Shown: positions 12,401 through 27,400, counted from the stretch's first letter. The stretch: 64,000 bases of DNA from Hippopus hippopus (GCA_946811185.2 OX328108.1:34904493-34968492), one strand, 5' to 3'. The notes: generated from the letters alone by a model not told the origin. A program made the numbers and translations.

Positions 12401-15400
12401 TTTTTCAAAGATTTTACTTTATACCATAAAAGGAAAATGAGTCTCCCATAAAAGCCATGTTTTTTGACAGATCTTTTTTTTTTTAAGGAATTCTGTAAAC
12501 CTGTATCTAAGGAACATTCCTGCAAAATAATAATGCTATCCAAATAGCGGTTTGGGAGGAGAAGATTTTTAAAGGTTTTTTACTTTGGTTGCCATGGCAA
12601 CCAGAATTCTTCATGGAACACAATTATTTGAAGGAATTTGAAAGAGGACCACCAAAGGAACATTCCTGTGAAATTTGGTAAAAATCCAGTCAATAGTTTC
12701 TGAGGAGAAGTTTTTTAAAGAAAAAGTTTACGGACGCATGCACGGACGAACGAACGGACGGACAGACGGACGGACGGATGGACGCACGACGGACACAACG
12801 CCATGACAATAGCTCGCTGGCCTTCGGCCAGTGGAGCTAACAACAATGAAATCCAATGAATAGTTTTAGAGAAGAAATTTTTCAAAGATTTTACTTTATA
12901 CCATAAAAGGAAAATGAGTCTCCCATAAAAGCCATGTTTTTTGACAGATCTTTTTTTTTTTAAGGAATTCTGTAAACCTGTATCTAAGGAACATTCCTGC
13001 AAAATAATAATGCTATCCAAATAGCGGTTTGGGAGGAGAAGATTTTTAAAGGTTTTTTACTTTGGTTGCCATGGCAACCAGAATTCTTCATGGAACACAA
13101 TTATTTGAAGGAATTTGAAAGAGGACCACCAAAGGAACATTCCTGTGAAATTTGGTAAAAATCCAGTCAATAGTTTCTGAGGAGAAGTTTTTTAAAGAAA
13201 AAGTTTACGGACGCACGCACGAACAGACGGACGGACGGACGGACGGACGGACGGACGGATGGACGCACGACGGACACAACGCCATGACAATAGCTCTCTG
13301 GCCTTCGGCCAGTGGAGCTAAAAATCAAAGTGCTGTCAGCACAGTGATCAGTTGACACTCAATTAGTTCCACTGTGAAAAAAAATCTGCAATGAATCAGA
13401 TTTTGTCATCATCGAAACATATAGGTGAAAAATAATATTTTGAAAACATTGTGAGAAAAAAGGAGAAAATCCTGGCAACCAGCAATAAACATTACCCTCA
13501 TTGTGTTCTACCAATCCAAGAACAAATTTCAATTTTAGTCACATTGATTTTGTCATCTGCAAATGCTTTCACTTTGGACAAGTCTAAAATTCTGTTGTTT
13601 GGTAAAGAGTTAGGTGATTGTAACAACTAACCCTCAGCAAGTTGTCTTGAAGTGATTTAATACACCTGTACCATTTCCCTATTTTCAAGAAAAGTTTGCA
13701 AGAGATTTAAAGGTAAATTATGACATGGTTTAAAAAAACTTTCTGATCGCCAACAATAGACTGAAAAGGGGGTGGGACACAATGTAGACCAGCAATGCAG
13801 TAATCAAGTTTAAAACAAATGCATCTAACATTTTGTGTGTGTGTGTGTGTGTGTGGGGGGGGGGGGAAAGGTGTTGATAAGAACAATGTTCCGAAAATGC
13901 TCCTTTCAGGAGAGAATTCTGGAACATAGTGCATCGTGCCAGAACAGGTGAATGGAATACGCCCACTGTCACACTACATAAATTTCTTACTTGTCCGAGC
14001 TATATACATCAACAAACACCACTGCACTTTGCCTAATCTATATCATTTGCATTTATTAAAGGGAGATAACTATGCTATCCATAACACTATACACTCAGTG
14101 TGAAATGGTGTTTATTTGTATTTGTTATAGTTTACAGAAGGTATAATTTTGAAATTTATTTCAGAACTCAATCAAGAGTAACCTACCTCTAAAAGTGTAC
14201 TTTCCCATAATCTTGCTCGTATCAAAATTTTGACATCTTTATTTTTACCCAAATAACCAATCCGGCATCTGATCTCATGACATTTTGCTGTCTTCCGCTT
14301 GCAATCCTGTAAAACATGAGTGAAAATCTTTTGTTTAACCACTACAAAACAATCCTGAGTTTTAATGACCTTGAAGGGGGCTTTCGTAAACATTGTGGAA
14401 AAAGGAGAAAATACTGGTAACCAGCATTTTCTCCTTTCCCAGCAACTTTTCTACCCTTTTGAAGAAAGAGACTTTTACTTTACCAACTTGTTATCTGAAA
14501 GGGCTTTCAATATGGAACAGTCCACATTTTTGTGTGTGGTAAAGAGGTACATGTATATGGTGTATTGACCTTGCACTAAATAATTCCATGTTTTAACAAC
14601 CCTGAAGAGACAGGTTTTTGAACAGTGTGAAACTAGAGGCCCTTGAGGGCCTGAAATCGCTCTACTGGCAGTGATTTTGCTTTTTTGCTAGCATACATTA
14701 TGAATTCATGATGCAAACAGAAAAAACACAAAAATGTGTTCTTGCAACTGGGCTTGAACCCACTAAGACAGCATAAGTAGGCAGGGTGAATTGAACAAAC
14801 AATGAAAAAAAATGAAGTGCAATTTTTCAAAACTAACTGTTTGGAATCTAGCCAAATTTGATAGGCTATCAGAATGCCCTGTATTAAACAATCCTAGCAA
14901 ATTGCAAAGAAATGTGACTAATAATGTGGATTTTGTTGAGTAAATGATACTAAATCATCAAATGGCTGCTTTTCCTGAATGGTTTACTAGATTTTCTTCA
15001 TTTTGAATAGAGTTCAATCCCTTAATGAATCAAAATATCTTTGCAAGTTTGGATCAACACTGTGGACTTCATTGCCTAAACAAACTAGAGGCCCTGAAAT
15101 CGCTCTACTGGCAGTGATTTTGCTTTTTTGCTAGCATACATTATAAATTCATGATACAAAATGAAAAAAGACAAAATAACACACACACACAAAAAAAGGG
15201 GGGGTGTTCTTACAACCGGGCTTGAACCCACTAAGACAGCATGGTGAATTGAACAAACAGTGAAAAAAAATGAAGTGCAATTTCCGAAAAATAATTGTTT
15301 GGAATCCAGCCAAATTTGATAGGATATGAGTACGCCTTGTATTAAACAATCCCAGCAAATTTCAAAGAAATGTGACAAATAATGTGGACTTTGTTCAGTA

Positions 15401-18400
15401 AACAACACTAAGTTATCAAATGGCTGCTTTTCCTGAACAGATCAGTAGATTTTCTTCACTTTTAAAGCAATGGAAATTTTTAACTTGAAATGGCTACTTT
15501 TCCTATACTGTTTGCTGGATTTTTTTCAAAATCAGTAGGGTTGAAGCTATTGATAAGATAAACAAACTGTGCAAGTTTCATGAAAATCTGATAACAAATG
15601 CAGACTTTATCGCGTAAAAAAGCAATGGAAATTTTCAACTTGAAATGGCTACTTTTCCCATACTGTTTGTTGGATTTTTTTTCAAAATCAATAGGGTTGA
15701 AGCTATTGATGAGATAAACAAACTGTGCAGGTTTCATGAAAATCTGACCACAAATGCAGACTTTATCATGTAAACAAGACATGGAAATTTTCAACTTGAA
15801 ATGGCTTCTTTTCCTATACTGTTTGTTGGATTTTTTTCAAAATCAGTAGGGTTGAAGCTATTGATAAGATAAACAAACTGTGCAAGTTTCACAAAAATCT
15901 GACCACATCTGCAGACTTTATTGCGTAAACAAGAAATGGAAATTTCCAACTTGAAATGGCTACTTTTCCCATACTGTTTGTTGGATTTTTTTCAAAATCA
16001 ATAGGGTTGAAGCTATTGATGAGATAAACAAACTGTGCAAGTTTCACAAATATCTGACAACAAATGCAGACTTTATCGCGTAAACAAGAAAAAGACTAAC
16101 AGATGGACAGACAGACGGACGGACGGACGACGGAAACCCCGCCATGACATAAACTCTGCTGGCTTTCAGCCAGTAGAGCTAAAAATGGAAATTTTCAACT
16201 ATGAATGGCTACTTTTCCCATACTGATTGTCAGATTTTTTTCAAAATCAATAGGGTTCAAGCTGTTTATGATACAAAGCAACTGCAAGTTTCATGAAAAT
16301 CCAATCACAAATGCTGACTTCATCGCGTAAACAAGAAATGGAAATTTTCAACTTGAAATGGCTACTTTTCCCATACTGTTTGTTGGATTTTTTTCAAAAT
16401 CAATAGGGTTGAAGCTATTGATGAGATAAACAAACTGTGCAAGTTTCACGAAAATCTGATCACAAATGAAGACTTGATCGTGTAAACAAGAAAAAGAGTA
16501 ACAGACGGGCAGACAGACAGACACCTGGACGGACGACGGAAACCACGCCAAGACATAAGCTCTGCTGGCTGTCAGCCAGTAGAGCTAAAAAGGACAAATT
16601 ATAGGTAACCAGTTCACAAGAATAAATTTCACTAATTTCTACCCTTTCAAAGATGACTCCCATTGTTTCAGTTACAATGAATTCATTTACAAATGCTTTA
16701 AATCCGGACAAGTCTTAAATTTTGTCTTCCTGTCAAGACTTTTAGCAGTTTTCACCAATGTTTCATTCATGTCATCACTTTACTCATCCATGTGTTTACT
16801 GGGTTGTACAAGTACAACACTACAGCTCTGCATTGCATTACCCAAAACATTCCACTTAACCAGTCCAGACAGTGGGACTTAATCTCAAGATTCTCTGTCA
16901 GAAACCCATCATGGATAATTAACACTTTACCAAACAACAGAACTATGGACTTGTACAAATCTAAAGCACCTGCAGATGCTAATCTAAGTGTGGCTCAAAT
17001 TATAAGGTTTATCTTTGAAGGGAAGAAAAATAAATGTTCATAACCAGCATTTCCTTCTTTTTCCAAAATATTCTTCAAATCTTTCTTCTTCAAGGTCACT
17101 AAAACTTGAGAGGCTGTGAGTAAATACTTGTACATATTATAAGTTCTATAAAGCAGAGTCCTAAATATTCTCCTTCCAAGGTTCTATTAACTTTTTCTTT
17201 TACTCCAAATTGAAAGCATTGGCAGAGGACAAATGAAACATTACTAAAACTAGAACTGTCACAAAAGTGTCGCATACCCCCACACAGCGCCTTGTCACAG
17301 AACGGGTGTCATTTTATAGAAAAAAATATCAAAGTGCCTTAACTGGGTGAAAAAATATATGAAGTTTGAAGTCACTTGCTTTTAAACTTTGGAAGTTATG
17401 CCCCAGACAAAAATCCAAAGTTAAAATTTACAATGGGCAAAAACTCTGAAAAAAGTGGGAATAAAGTTATGGTTCTTGAACAGTGCACTTTGCTTTAATG
17501 TGATCTAGTTGTAAATGAAGTTTGAAGTTACTAGCTTTTGTACTTTGCAAGTTATACCCCAGATAAAAATCCAAAGTTAAAATTTACAAAGGGCAATAAC
17601 TCTAAATATAGTGGGAATAGAGCTATGGTTTTTGTACACCGCACTTCTTGTTAATGCGGTCTATCTGTATATGAAGTTTGAAATTACTAGCTTTTATACT
17701 TGGAAAGTTATGCCCAAGACAATAATCCAAAGTTAAAATTTACAAAAGGAAATAACCCTAAAAATAGTGGGAATAAAGTAATGGTTCTTGCACGGTGCTC
17801 TTTTCTTTATAGTGATCTAATTGTATATGAAGGTTGAAGTTACTAGCTTTTGTACTTTGCAAGTTATGCCCCAGGTAACAAGAGGGCCATGATGGCCCTA
17901 TATTGCTCCACTGGCTTTTTAACCCTTTATCACACAAATCAAAGCGTTAATTACCCTGAAAGAGAAGGCTTTCAAAAACATTGTGAGAAAAGGACAATAT
18001 GTTGTCAGCCAGGATTTTCTCCTTTTCCCACAACGTTTTCTAACCTATCAAAGACAGAAATAGTCATTTAAGCTACATTCAATTTGTCTTTTTGCAACGG
18101 CTTTAAACTTGGTATAGTAAAGAAAAATTGTCATTTCTTAAAGAGTAAAATTAACGTATCATGCGCTTAATTGGCATTGACAGAGACATACAGCATAAAA
18201 AGTCTGTATGGTAATAAACTTACTTTGAAAACATAACCTCCACCCCACCCGCCAAACAAAAACAGTCATATCTTTTTAAATGCAAAGATAATGTCAGTGA
18301 ATACAAGCAGGTTTATTCATTAGCATGAAAGCTAAAGTTTACTTTACATTAAACATTCCACTCATGTGAGCATAACTATTAGCATCAAAATAAATCACTC

Positions 18401-21400
18401 TCCCTTAAAACAGAACATTTCCTCTCCAAAAAACTTGAATACCAAACTCCAATAATGTATAACTGCAGTTTGATGATCAAGGGAGGTAAATAGTAACAAA
18501 CTTTATCTTATATAACAGGAGTTATTTCCCTTGATTACTATTTTAAATTACAGTCACTATATAAGCCCATGTTAAACTTGTGATCTCCGGGGCAGAGCCA
18601 ATTTTGACCCCAGGGCTATAATATAAAGGAATTTGATAGAGGTCCATTAGATAAAGCTACATGCCAAATTTGGTAGCCCTGGGCCTTATGGTTTCAGACA
18701 AGAATGTTTTCAAAGATGTTCAATATTTTTCAGTTTTGTTGCCATGGCAACCAGAGTTTTTGAAGGAATCAAATTCTTTCAAGAAATTCTAAAGAGGATC
18801 ATGGCAGGATCATTTCTGTGAAGTTTCATCAAATTTGGATGGGTAGTTTCAGAGAAGAATAAGTTTGAAAAAAAAGTTAACGCACGCAGAGACAGACACA
18901 CATATGCACGCACGAACAGACACACGACAGACACCTGGCCATGACATAAGCCTGCTGGCCTTTGGCCAGTGGAGCTAAAAATCCAAAGTTAAAATTTACA
19001 AATGGCAAAAAAACTAAAAATAGTAGGAATAGAGTTATGGTTCTGTACACTGCACTTCTCATTAATGTGGCCAATCTGTATATGAAGTTTGAAGTTACTA
19101 GCTTTTTTACTTTGGAAGTTGTGCCCCAGACAAAAAATCTAAAGTTGAAATTTACAAAGGGCACTAACCCCAAAAATAGTTGGAAAATAGTTATGTTTCT
19201 TGAACACTGCCCTTCTCCACAATGTGATTTATCTGTGTGTGAAGTTTGAAGTTACTAGCTTCTATACATTCGAAGTTATGCCCCAGATAAAAATCCAAAG
19301 TTAAAATTTACAAAGGGAAATAACTCTAAAAACAGTCGGAATAGAGTTAAGGTTCTTGCACAGTGCACTTTGCTTTATGGTGATCTAATTGTATATAAAG
19401 TTTGAAATTACTAGCTTTTATACATTTGAAGTTATGCCCCAGACAAAAATCCAAAGTTAAAATTTACAAAGGGAAATAACTCTAAAAATGGTGGGAAAAG
19501 AGTTAAGGTTCTTGCACAGTGCACTTTGTTTTATGGTGATCTAATTGTATATGAAGTTTGAAGTTACTAGCTTTTGTACTTTGCAAGTTATGCCCCAGAT
19601 AAAAATCCAAAGTTGAAATTTACATAGGGCAATAACGCCAAAAATAGTTGGAATAGAATTATGGTTCTTAAACACTGCACTTCTCCTTGATGTGATCTAT
19701 CTGTGTGTGAAGTTTGAAGTTACTAGCTTCTATACTTTCGAGGTTATGCCCTGGACTGAAATTATTTCATTTTTCATAATGCTACTTTTTTGAAAAGATG
19801 AATGTATGTGAGCCGTTCTCCGTGAAAAGGGGGCTTAATACATCTGAGAGAAGGTATCGACCCAGGTCAGCCTGTGCAGTTCGCGCAGGCTGACCTGGAC
19901 CGAAACTTTCCGCTAAAGGTCAGTTTTCTGTATGTCCAAGGACCATTCTACCTCGTGATTAAGTCAGTTTTGAGAAAAAAAGTGGCTGTTGTGGATTCAA
20001 AAGTATATGATCGCTTGCTTGGCATGATGGATTACGGAGAGGCATTGAGCACCTTTTTGCCAGAGAATGTCTCATATATATTATTGTATGTTTTTATAAG
20101 AAAATGTTTTCTTTCATGAAGTTATTGTAAATACGTTTAAATGTTGGTAAATACGTTTATATCGTTTATATGTTTAGAAATGAAACTAACACTGTCTACT
20201 AACAGCTTATGTAACGTATGGTGGGGGATGACCACGACCCCCACGTACCTATTGACGTGGTAAATAAAGCTAAAAAAAAAAGGTTATGCCCTGGACAAAA
20301 ATCCAAAGTTAAAAATTTAATAACTTTGAATATATTGAAGACAGAGTTATGGTTCTTGTACACTGCACTTCTCCTTAATGTGACCTATCTGTATATGAAG
20401 TTTGAAGTCACTAGCTTTTATACTTTGGAAGTTATGCCCCGGACAAGCTTTTTGTGATGCACGGATGGACGGACAGACAGACAGACAGAGGGACGGGCAG
20501 ACGGAAAAGGTGACTCCAGTATACTCCCCCAAACTTCTTTTGTGGGGGTATAATGATGGAATTTGCCTTTAAAAGGGTGGTTTAGTGAAGATTTAAACTG
20601 ATTAATTTATGGTTCTTTAAAGAGACATATAACTGTTTTGACAATATATTTCTAGCTTTTTATTTTCCCTTTTTCTTCACCAACACAACCATGTGTCAAC
20701 GAAATAAATTATTTTGTCAATTTTCCAATCTCATGCTGTACCAAAACAATTTATTTAAATATCTAGTGGACAGTTACCAGTAAGAAAGACTGTCTATTTT
20801 GTCGCGCCTCCGCGATGTTTGGCTTGTTGTTGATTTCTTGGGGTTCTTCTTGAGCCTGCCTACGCTTTCTGTTCCTCCCTGCAGTATCTATTATGTCATA
20901 TGCTGGATTGGACTGAAATGAATAACAAAAAGTTTAATATCAATAAGCTTTATCAATGCTTTATCAATGCTTAACCCAATAATCCCATGATTTTACAACA
21001 CCATGTAAGAAAGCTTGCGAAAACATCACAATTTTCTCCTTTTCGCAAAAAAGTTTCTAAGACTAATCCAATCAGTTTAGCTATACTACCCCTTTACCAC
21101 ATAATCCTGACTTTTTAACAAACCTGAGGAAAAAGCCTTTTGAAAACATTGTGGTTAAAGGAGAAAATGGTGGTAACCAGCATTTTCTCCTTTTCACACA
21201 ATGTTTTCCATCCTTTGAAAGACAAAATCCATCTTTTCAGCCCAATCTAATTTGTCCTCTGATGTGCTTTGAATTTGGACAAGTCTAATTTTCGGTTATC
21301 TGGTAAAGAGTTAATTCTTTACCAAATGACAAAATTTTAGACACGGCCACCAAATTGAAAGAATTTGCAAACAACAAATTCAATGATTAACAGATGATTT

Positions 21401-24400
21401 CTGTTATTGAAATGGTAAAAAACGTTGTTGAAAAAGGAAATAATTGCTGTTTACCATTATGCTTTCAAAAGACTTCTTCTTTAGGGTCATTAAAACTCGG
21501 GATTGTGTGGTAAAGGGTTCATTTAACTCTTTACCAAACATCATTCTGTTACGGAACCTTAGACTTGTCCAAATCCCAAACATTTGCAGACAACAAATTA
21601 ATTGAGACTCAAAAATCTATCCTTTCAAGGTAGAAACATTGTGGGAAAAAAGAAATTGCTGGTTTTCCCACAATGTTTTCAAAAGCCATCTTCCCCAGGA
21701 ACGTTAAAAGTTTGGATTATGTTGTAAAGAGTTAAACTGGATATGGATGACTCAAACATGCTGTTCTCTTGTGGTAGTAGAGAATCAATAGAGAGGAGCA
21801 AGTGAAACTTCAATCATGATAAAACAGAAATTTTAAAAATCTTTTAGATGACGAAAATTTTACTGCTCTAACCTTTACCAAACAACCCCACGGAGGAAGG
21901 CTATTGGAAACATTGTTGGAAAAGGAGAAAATGCTGGTAACAAGTATTTTCTATTTTTGCCACAATACCTTCTTACCACTTGAGAATAAATGATATTTCA
22001 TTTGCAAAATGCTTTTAATTTGTACCAGTCTAAAATGATGTTGTTTGGTAAAGAGTCTACTTAGACTGGACCATACTGAAAGTGGTCCATTATTACTGAA
22101 AGTGGTCCATGCTGTAAGTGGTCCATACTGAAAGCAGACAAAATAAACTCTTTACCAAACAACAAAATATTAGACTGGTCCAAATTGAAGTGTTTGCAGA
22201 CGACAAATCAAAAGCTACTCAAAACATGAAATTTGTTAATGAATGGGTAGAAAACATTATGGGAAAATGACAAAATGCTGGTTACCAGGATTTTTGTCCT
22301 CCCACAATATTTTCATATGACCTCTTTCTCTTGACCATAAAAAACACAGGACTGTGGTAAAACACAGGACTGTGTTTAACAGTTAGCGTACCCTCTTGAA
22401 ATGAGTTTCAATTAAAGATTATGAAATGATTCCATTAAACCAGATTAATCCCTACCCTTTCTATTCTAGGCAAGACATGCAGCACCTTAGGAGAAAGTCA
22501 AAATTAGGCTAGACACAACTGACCTTGGAAAAAGGTCAAAACTACGCAAAACATGCATGACCATGAAGGAAGGTCTGAACAAAGCTAGACATGAATAACC
22601 TTGAGGGAAAGTCAAAATAAGGCTAGATATGAATGACCTTGAGAGTAGGTCCAAACTAGGTCCAACATGCATGACCATGAGGGATGGTCAAAACTAAGTT
22701 AGACATCAATGACCTTGACTACTAGTATTACCTTGAGAAAAGAATAAAACTATGCTACAAAAGAAAAATATCCTTTCCATTTTGTGACTAGATCTAGATA
22801 CAAGACATTCTACGACACTAAAAAAAAACAATCATAAGTATGATTTTATAACGAGGTGTTATAAATAACGATGTACAGGTGACAAAGGTCACAGAAAACT
22901 AAAGGTTAACGTCACTGACCTAGAAAATAAAATGTCCATCATGTTAGACGGAGGTTTTAATGTTTGTTTGGTGTTTTAACTTATTTCAATATTAATTCAG
23001 TCGCTTCACAATGTCGGTGCACCTATTCATGCACTCTTGGACTACCAATTATCAGTACTTTGCATAACACTCTATCCAAGCCCTTGACTGCTTTCCCACA
23101 AAAACACTGTAAAGACAATGTTTGGCTGAGTGAGAGTGGAAAGAATCTTGTTGCACAACAAATCAGTTTTTCTTGAGAAGGGCTTGGCCAGGCTGGAGAT
23201 CAAACTCAAGACCCTGAATTACAAGCTGTGAATGTTGCAGACAGAACTACCAGGCTTAGCACTGAGGCTTTAAACACATAGATGGGAAAGAAGTTACAGT
23301 CCAACAAGTATTAAAGCACAATAGTGGCCAAAAGCAAACATGTTGCAGTCAAAACTCAGGCAAATTTAATTCATACAATTTTTATAACAAGAGGGCCATT
23401 GGCCCTAAAGCGTTCACCTGAAGCGTACACCTGAGTAACGTCATCAAGGATTGATAAAGCTGAAGAGATTATGGTTGTGAGGATGTAAAACACATGAATG
23501 TAAGTGACCTACTTTTTGACTGACCTGACCTATTTTTGAACTTATTGGAGCTATCATCAAGACAAACATTTGGACAATGATTCATGAGTATCAGACTGAA
23601 AATATGGCCTCTAAACAGCACAAAAGGTTTTTCTAAGTTTTGTCCCATTGACCTACTTTCTGATCCAAGGTAACTCAATTTGGGACTCATCTGATATATA
23701 TCATCAAGATGAAGATTCAGACCAAGTTTCATGCGTAACAGGCTGAAAATGAGGCCTCTAAAGAGCAAAAAAGGTTTTTCTAAGATTTGTCCCAATGACC
23801 TACTTTTTATCTGACATGACCCAATTTTGACCTAGTGCTTAATTCATCAAGACAAAGATACTGACCAAGTTTCATAAGTTTAGGACTAAAAATGTGGCCT
23901 CTAGAGTGCAAACTAAATTTTTTCTCGGATTTGGTCTTCTGACCTACTTTTTTACCTAATGTGACCCGGTATCAAACTTGTCTGAGATATCATTCAAACA
24001 AATATTTTGACCAAGTTTCCCAAGTATTGGACTCAAATATGGCCTCTAGAGTGTACACAAGATTTTTCTATGAATTGGCCACGTGACCTACTTTTTGACT
24101 GAAAGTGACCCAATTTCAAACTTGCCCTAGATTTTATCAATACAAACATTCTAATAAGTTTCATGAGTATCTAGCCGAAAATGTGACCTCTACAGTGCAC
24201 ACAAGATTTTCTAAGATTTGGCCCAGTGACCTATTTTTTAACCCATTGTGACCCCATTTCATAGGTGTCCTAGATTTTATCAAGACAAACATTCTGACCG
24301 AGTTTCATTGTTTAAGGCTGAAAATGAGGCCTCTGGACTGTACACAAAGTTTTTCTAGTATTTGTCCAGTGACCTACTTTTTGACCCAGTGTGATCCAAT

Positions 24401-27400
24401 TTTGTACCTGTCTGAAATTTTTATCAAGACAAACATTCTGACCAAGTTTCATGAAAATCTCGCTGAAAATATTGCCTCTAGAATGCACACAAGGTTTTTC
24501 TAAAATTTGGCTCAGTGATCTATTTTTTGAATCAATGTGACCCAATTTTCAACTTGTCCAAGAATTTATCAAGACAAACATTCTGACAATTTTTATAAGT
24601 ATTGGACTCAAAAATGGCCTCAATAGTGCACACAATGTTTTTCTAAGATTTGGCCCAGTGACCTACTTTTCGATCTGATGTGACCCAATTTCTAACTTGT
24701 CCCAGATTTTATCAAGACAGACATTCTGACAAAGTTCCATGAGTATCTGAATGAAAATAGAGTGCATTCAAGGTAATTTGTTGATGCCTGTACGACGGAC
24801 GACACACGACAGACGCCACACACAGCACAATCACAAAAGTTTACCTTGAGCTTTTTGTGCTCAGGTGAGCTAAAAATATCAATATGATCATGAGTCTGAT
24901 ACTGTATCACAGTATGGTTTGTCAAGGTTCCTGTTCCTGTAAGAAACTTAACTTAAGTTGGCAACTCATAATATTTCCATTCTTTTAAATGGTTTTAATT
25001 AAATCTGTCTGCAATTAGACCCCAAAATTGTTTACTTTGGCAGCTATTGGGCTTTTCATCAAGCACTCAAGAGACACTCAAAATGTGCCTGCTTAACTCT
25101 TTACCACACAATCCTGAGTTTTAACAACCCTGAAGAAGAAGGCTTTTGAAAACATGTGGGAAAAGGAGACAATGCTGGTAACCAGCATTTTTTCCTTTTC
25201 TCCTTTTCCCACAATGTTTTCTACCCTATCAAAGACAGAAATCACTGTTTGAGCTTCATTTATTTTGTCTTCTGCAGAAGCTTTGAATTTGGTTGAATCC
25301 AAAATTTTGTTGTTTGGTAAAGAGTTAAGACAGGTGCTTCTTTAGAACAGGGATAAAACATATTTGCTCTGAGGTGAAGCTCAACTTATGCTTGCTTTAT
25401 ACAGGTTGCTTGATTAATAGAAGTGGCCGCTAAGGCAGGTTTTACAGCACATAACATGAAAACAAAAGCAATATAGAATACATGGTGACAAGAATACATA
25501 CTGATGTAACACAAATTATGCTACTCTACTGATCCAAAAGCTTTTACCTCCACAGAACTTTCTTCCTCTTGCAGAAGACCACTTTTAGTTTGTAAGGTGT
25601 TTTATGCTTTTTTCATAATATTTCAGTTTTATCACAGTGGCAACTGCACCAATCCATGCTTTCACTGAGTTTCTTTTACCAGTACTTTGCACAATATTCT
25701 TCCCAAACAACTGACTGCTTTCCCACAAAACTATCATTGAAACTGTGATCAGAAGTGAGAGCAGAATGAATCCTGTTGCAATGACTATCATTGATCCTCA
25801 GGAAAAAAGGCTGAGCTGGGGATTCAAACCAGCTAACCCCCTGATTTTAAATCCTGTATGTAACTGACTGAGCCACACACCTAAGCAAGATGTCTTTGGG
25901 AGTACTATGAAAAAAAGAAGAAATTGCTCATAACAAAGCAATTTTGCCTTGTTTATCCAAATTGTCTCAGCATTTTCTCCTTTTCCCACAATGTGTTCAA
26001 AAGCTTTCTTTCTCAGTGTTGTTAAAACTTGGAATTTTGTGGTAAAGGGTTGAAGCAAAATCATTCACATTCCACCAAAACATGCTGGATTTTCATTCCA
26101 AAGCTTTTCCATGCAAGTCATGCTTATACACAACCAAAGGCACAAAAGTCTACCCAAACAATATACATGTACATGTAGTTTAACCCTTTACCAGTCAACA
26201 ATTTCTTTTACACTTAAATGTTGCAAATTGTGTTCAAAACCCATCATCTTCACCTTTAAGATGACAAACTTAATGGCATAGTGGTCGGTCAATTTTGAAT
26301 ATGAAATCAAATACATATATTGAACTAGTACTGCTAAAAACAAAATGTATTTATTTGAAGTTTTTTAATCAATTTATATGTGAATAACAAATGCAAAGAA
26401 TTTATTATCACTAACCAAAATGATCAAAGCAATCAATGTCATTTGAGTTTGAAACTGATCGTATGTATGACAGATTATGACAAAAAGATAATGCCAAAAG
26501 TTGATAGTTTCTATGAAAAATACCCCAACTTCTTTACAACACTTTTGTTGGGATCCACAGAAATTATGTGTTAGATAACCAACCTTGTTTTTCCCAAACA
26601 AGAGGGCCATGATGGCGCTGAAGTCGCTCACCTGAGCCTTTTAACCAAGCATGATCCATTTTAAATCTCTTTCAAAAGTGTACACAAGGTTTTTCTAAGA
26701 TTTGCCCTTGTGACCTAGTTTTTGACCCGACATGACCCATTTTCAAACTCATCCAAGATATCATCAAGACAAACATTCTGACCAATTTTCAAGAGTATAG
26801 GACTAAAAATGTGGCCTCTAGAGCAAACACAAAGTTTTTCAAAGATTTGGCCTAATGACCTAGTTTTTGACCCAACATGATCCATTTTCAAACTCATCTG
26901 AGATATCATCAAGCCAAACATTCTGACCAATTTTCAAGAGTATTGGACTAAAATTGTGACCTCTAGAGCGTACACAAGGTTTTTCTAAGATTTGACCTGG
27001 TGACCTAGTTTTTGACCCGACATAACCCATTTTCAAACTCATCTGAGATATTATCAAGACAAACATTCTGACCAACTTTCAAAAGTTTTGGAATGAAAAT
27101 ATGGCCTCTAGAGCATACACAAGGTTTTTCTAAGATTTGACCTAGTGACCTGGTTTTTGACCCGACATGACCCATTTTTGAACTCGTCCAAGATGTCATC
27201 GAGACAAACATTCTGGCCAATTTTCAAGAGTTTTGGACTGAAAATATGGCCTCTAGAGCGTACACAAAGTTTTTCTAAAATTTCCCCTAGTGACCTAGTT
27301 TTTGACCCGACATGACCAATTTTTGAACCCGTCCAAGATGTCATCAAGACAAACATTCTGACCAATTTTCAAGTTTTGGACTGAAAATATGGCCTCTAGA

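Larger units (their letters stand above)
17248..20554 (+). mobile_element. Tandem-array element (156-bp unit), interrupted
   Basis: Starts ACTAGAACTGTCACAAAAGT and continues with many diverged 156-bp units (ATGAAGTTTGAAGTTACTAG, AGTTATGCCCCAGACAAAAA). It ends at 20460-20554 with a GGACGGACAGACAG tract and the hairpin ACTCCCCCAAA...TTTGTGGGGGTATAAT. Interrupted by 17878-18981 (other elements) and by a retrocopy at 19757-20280. Confidence 0.75.

Noticed and set aside
12352..13020. Two identical 60-codon minus-strand frames
   Set aside because: They come from the 476-bp tandem duplication inside an element, with no start context or homology.
13707..13972. Minus-strand frames rich in Pro/His/Thr
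   Set aside because: They are translations of the GT/G-run microsatellite.
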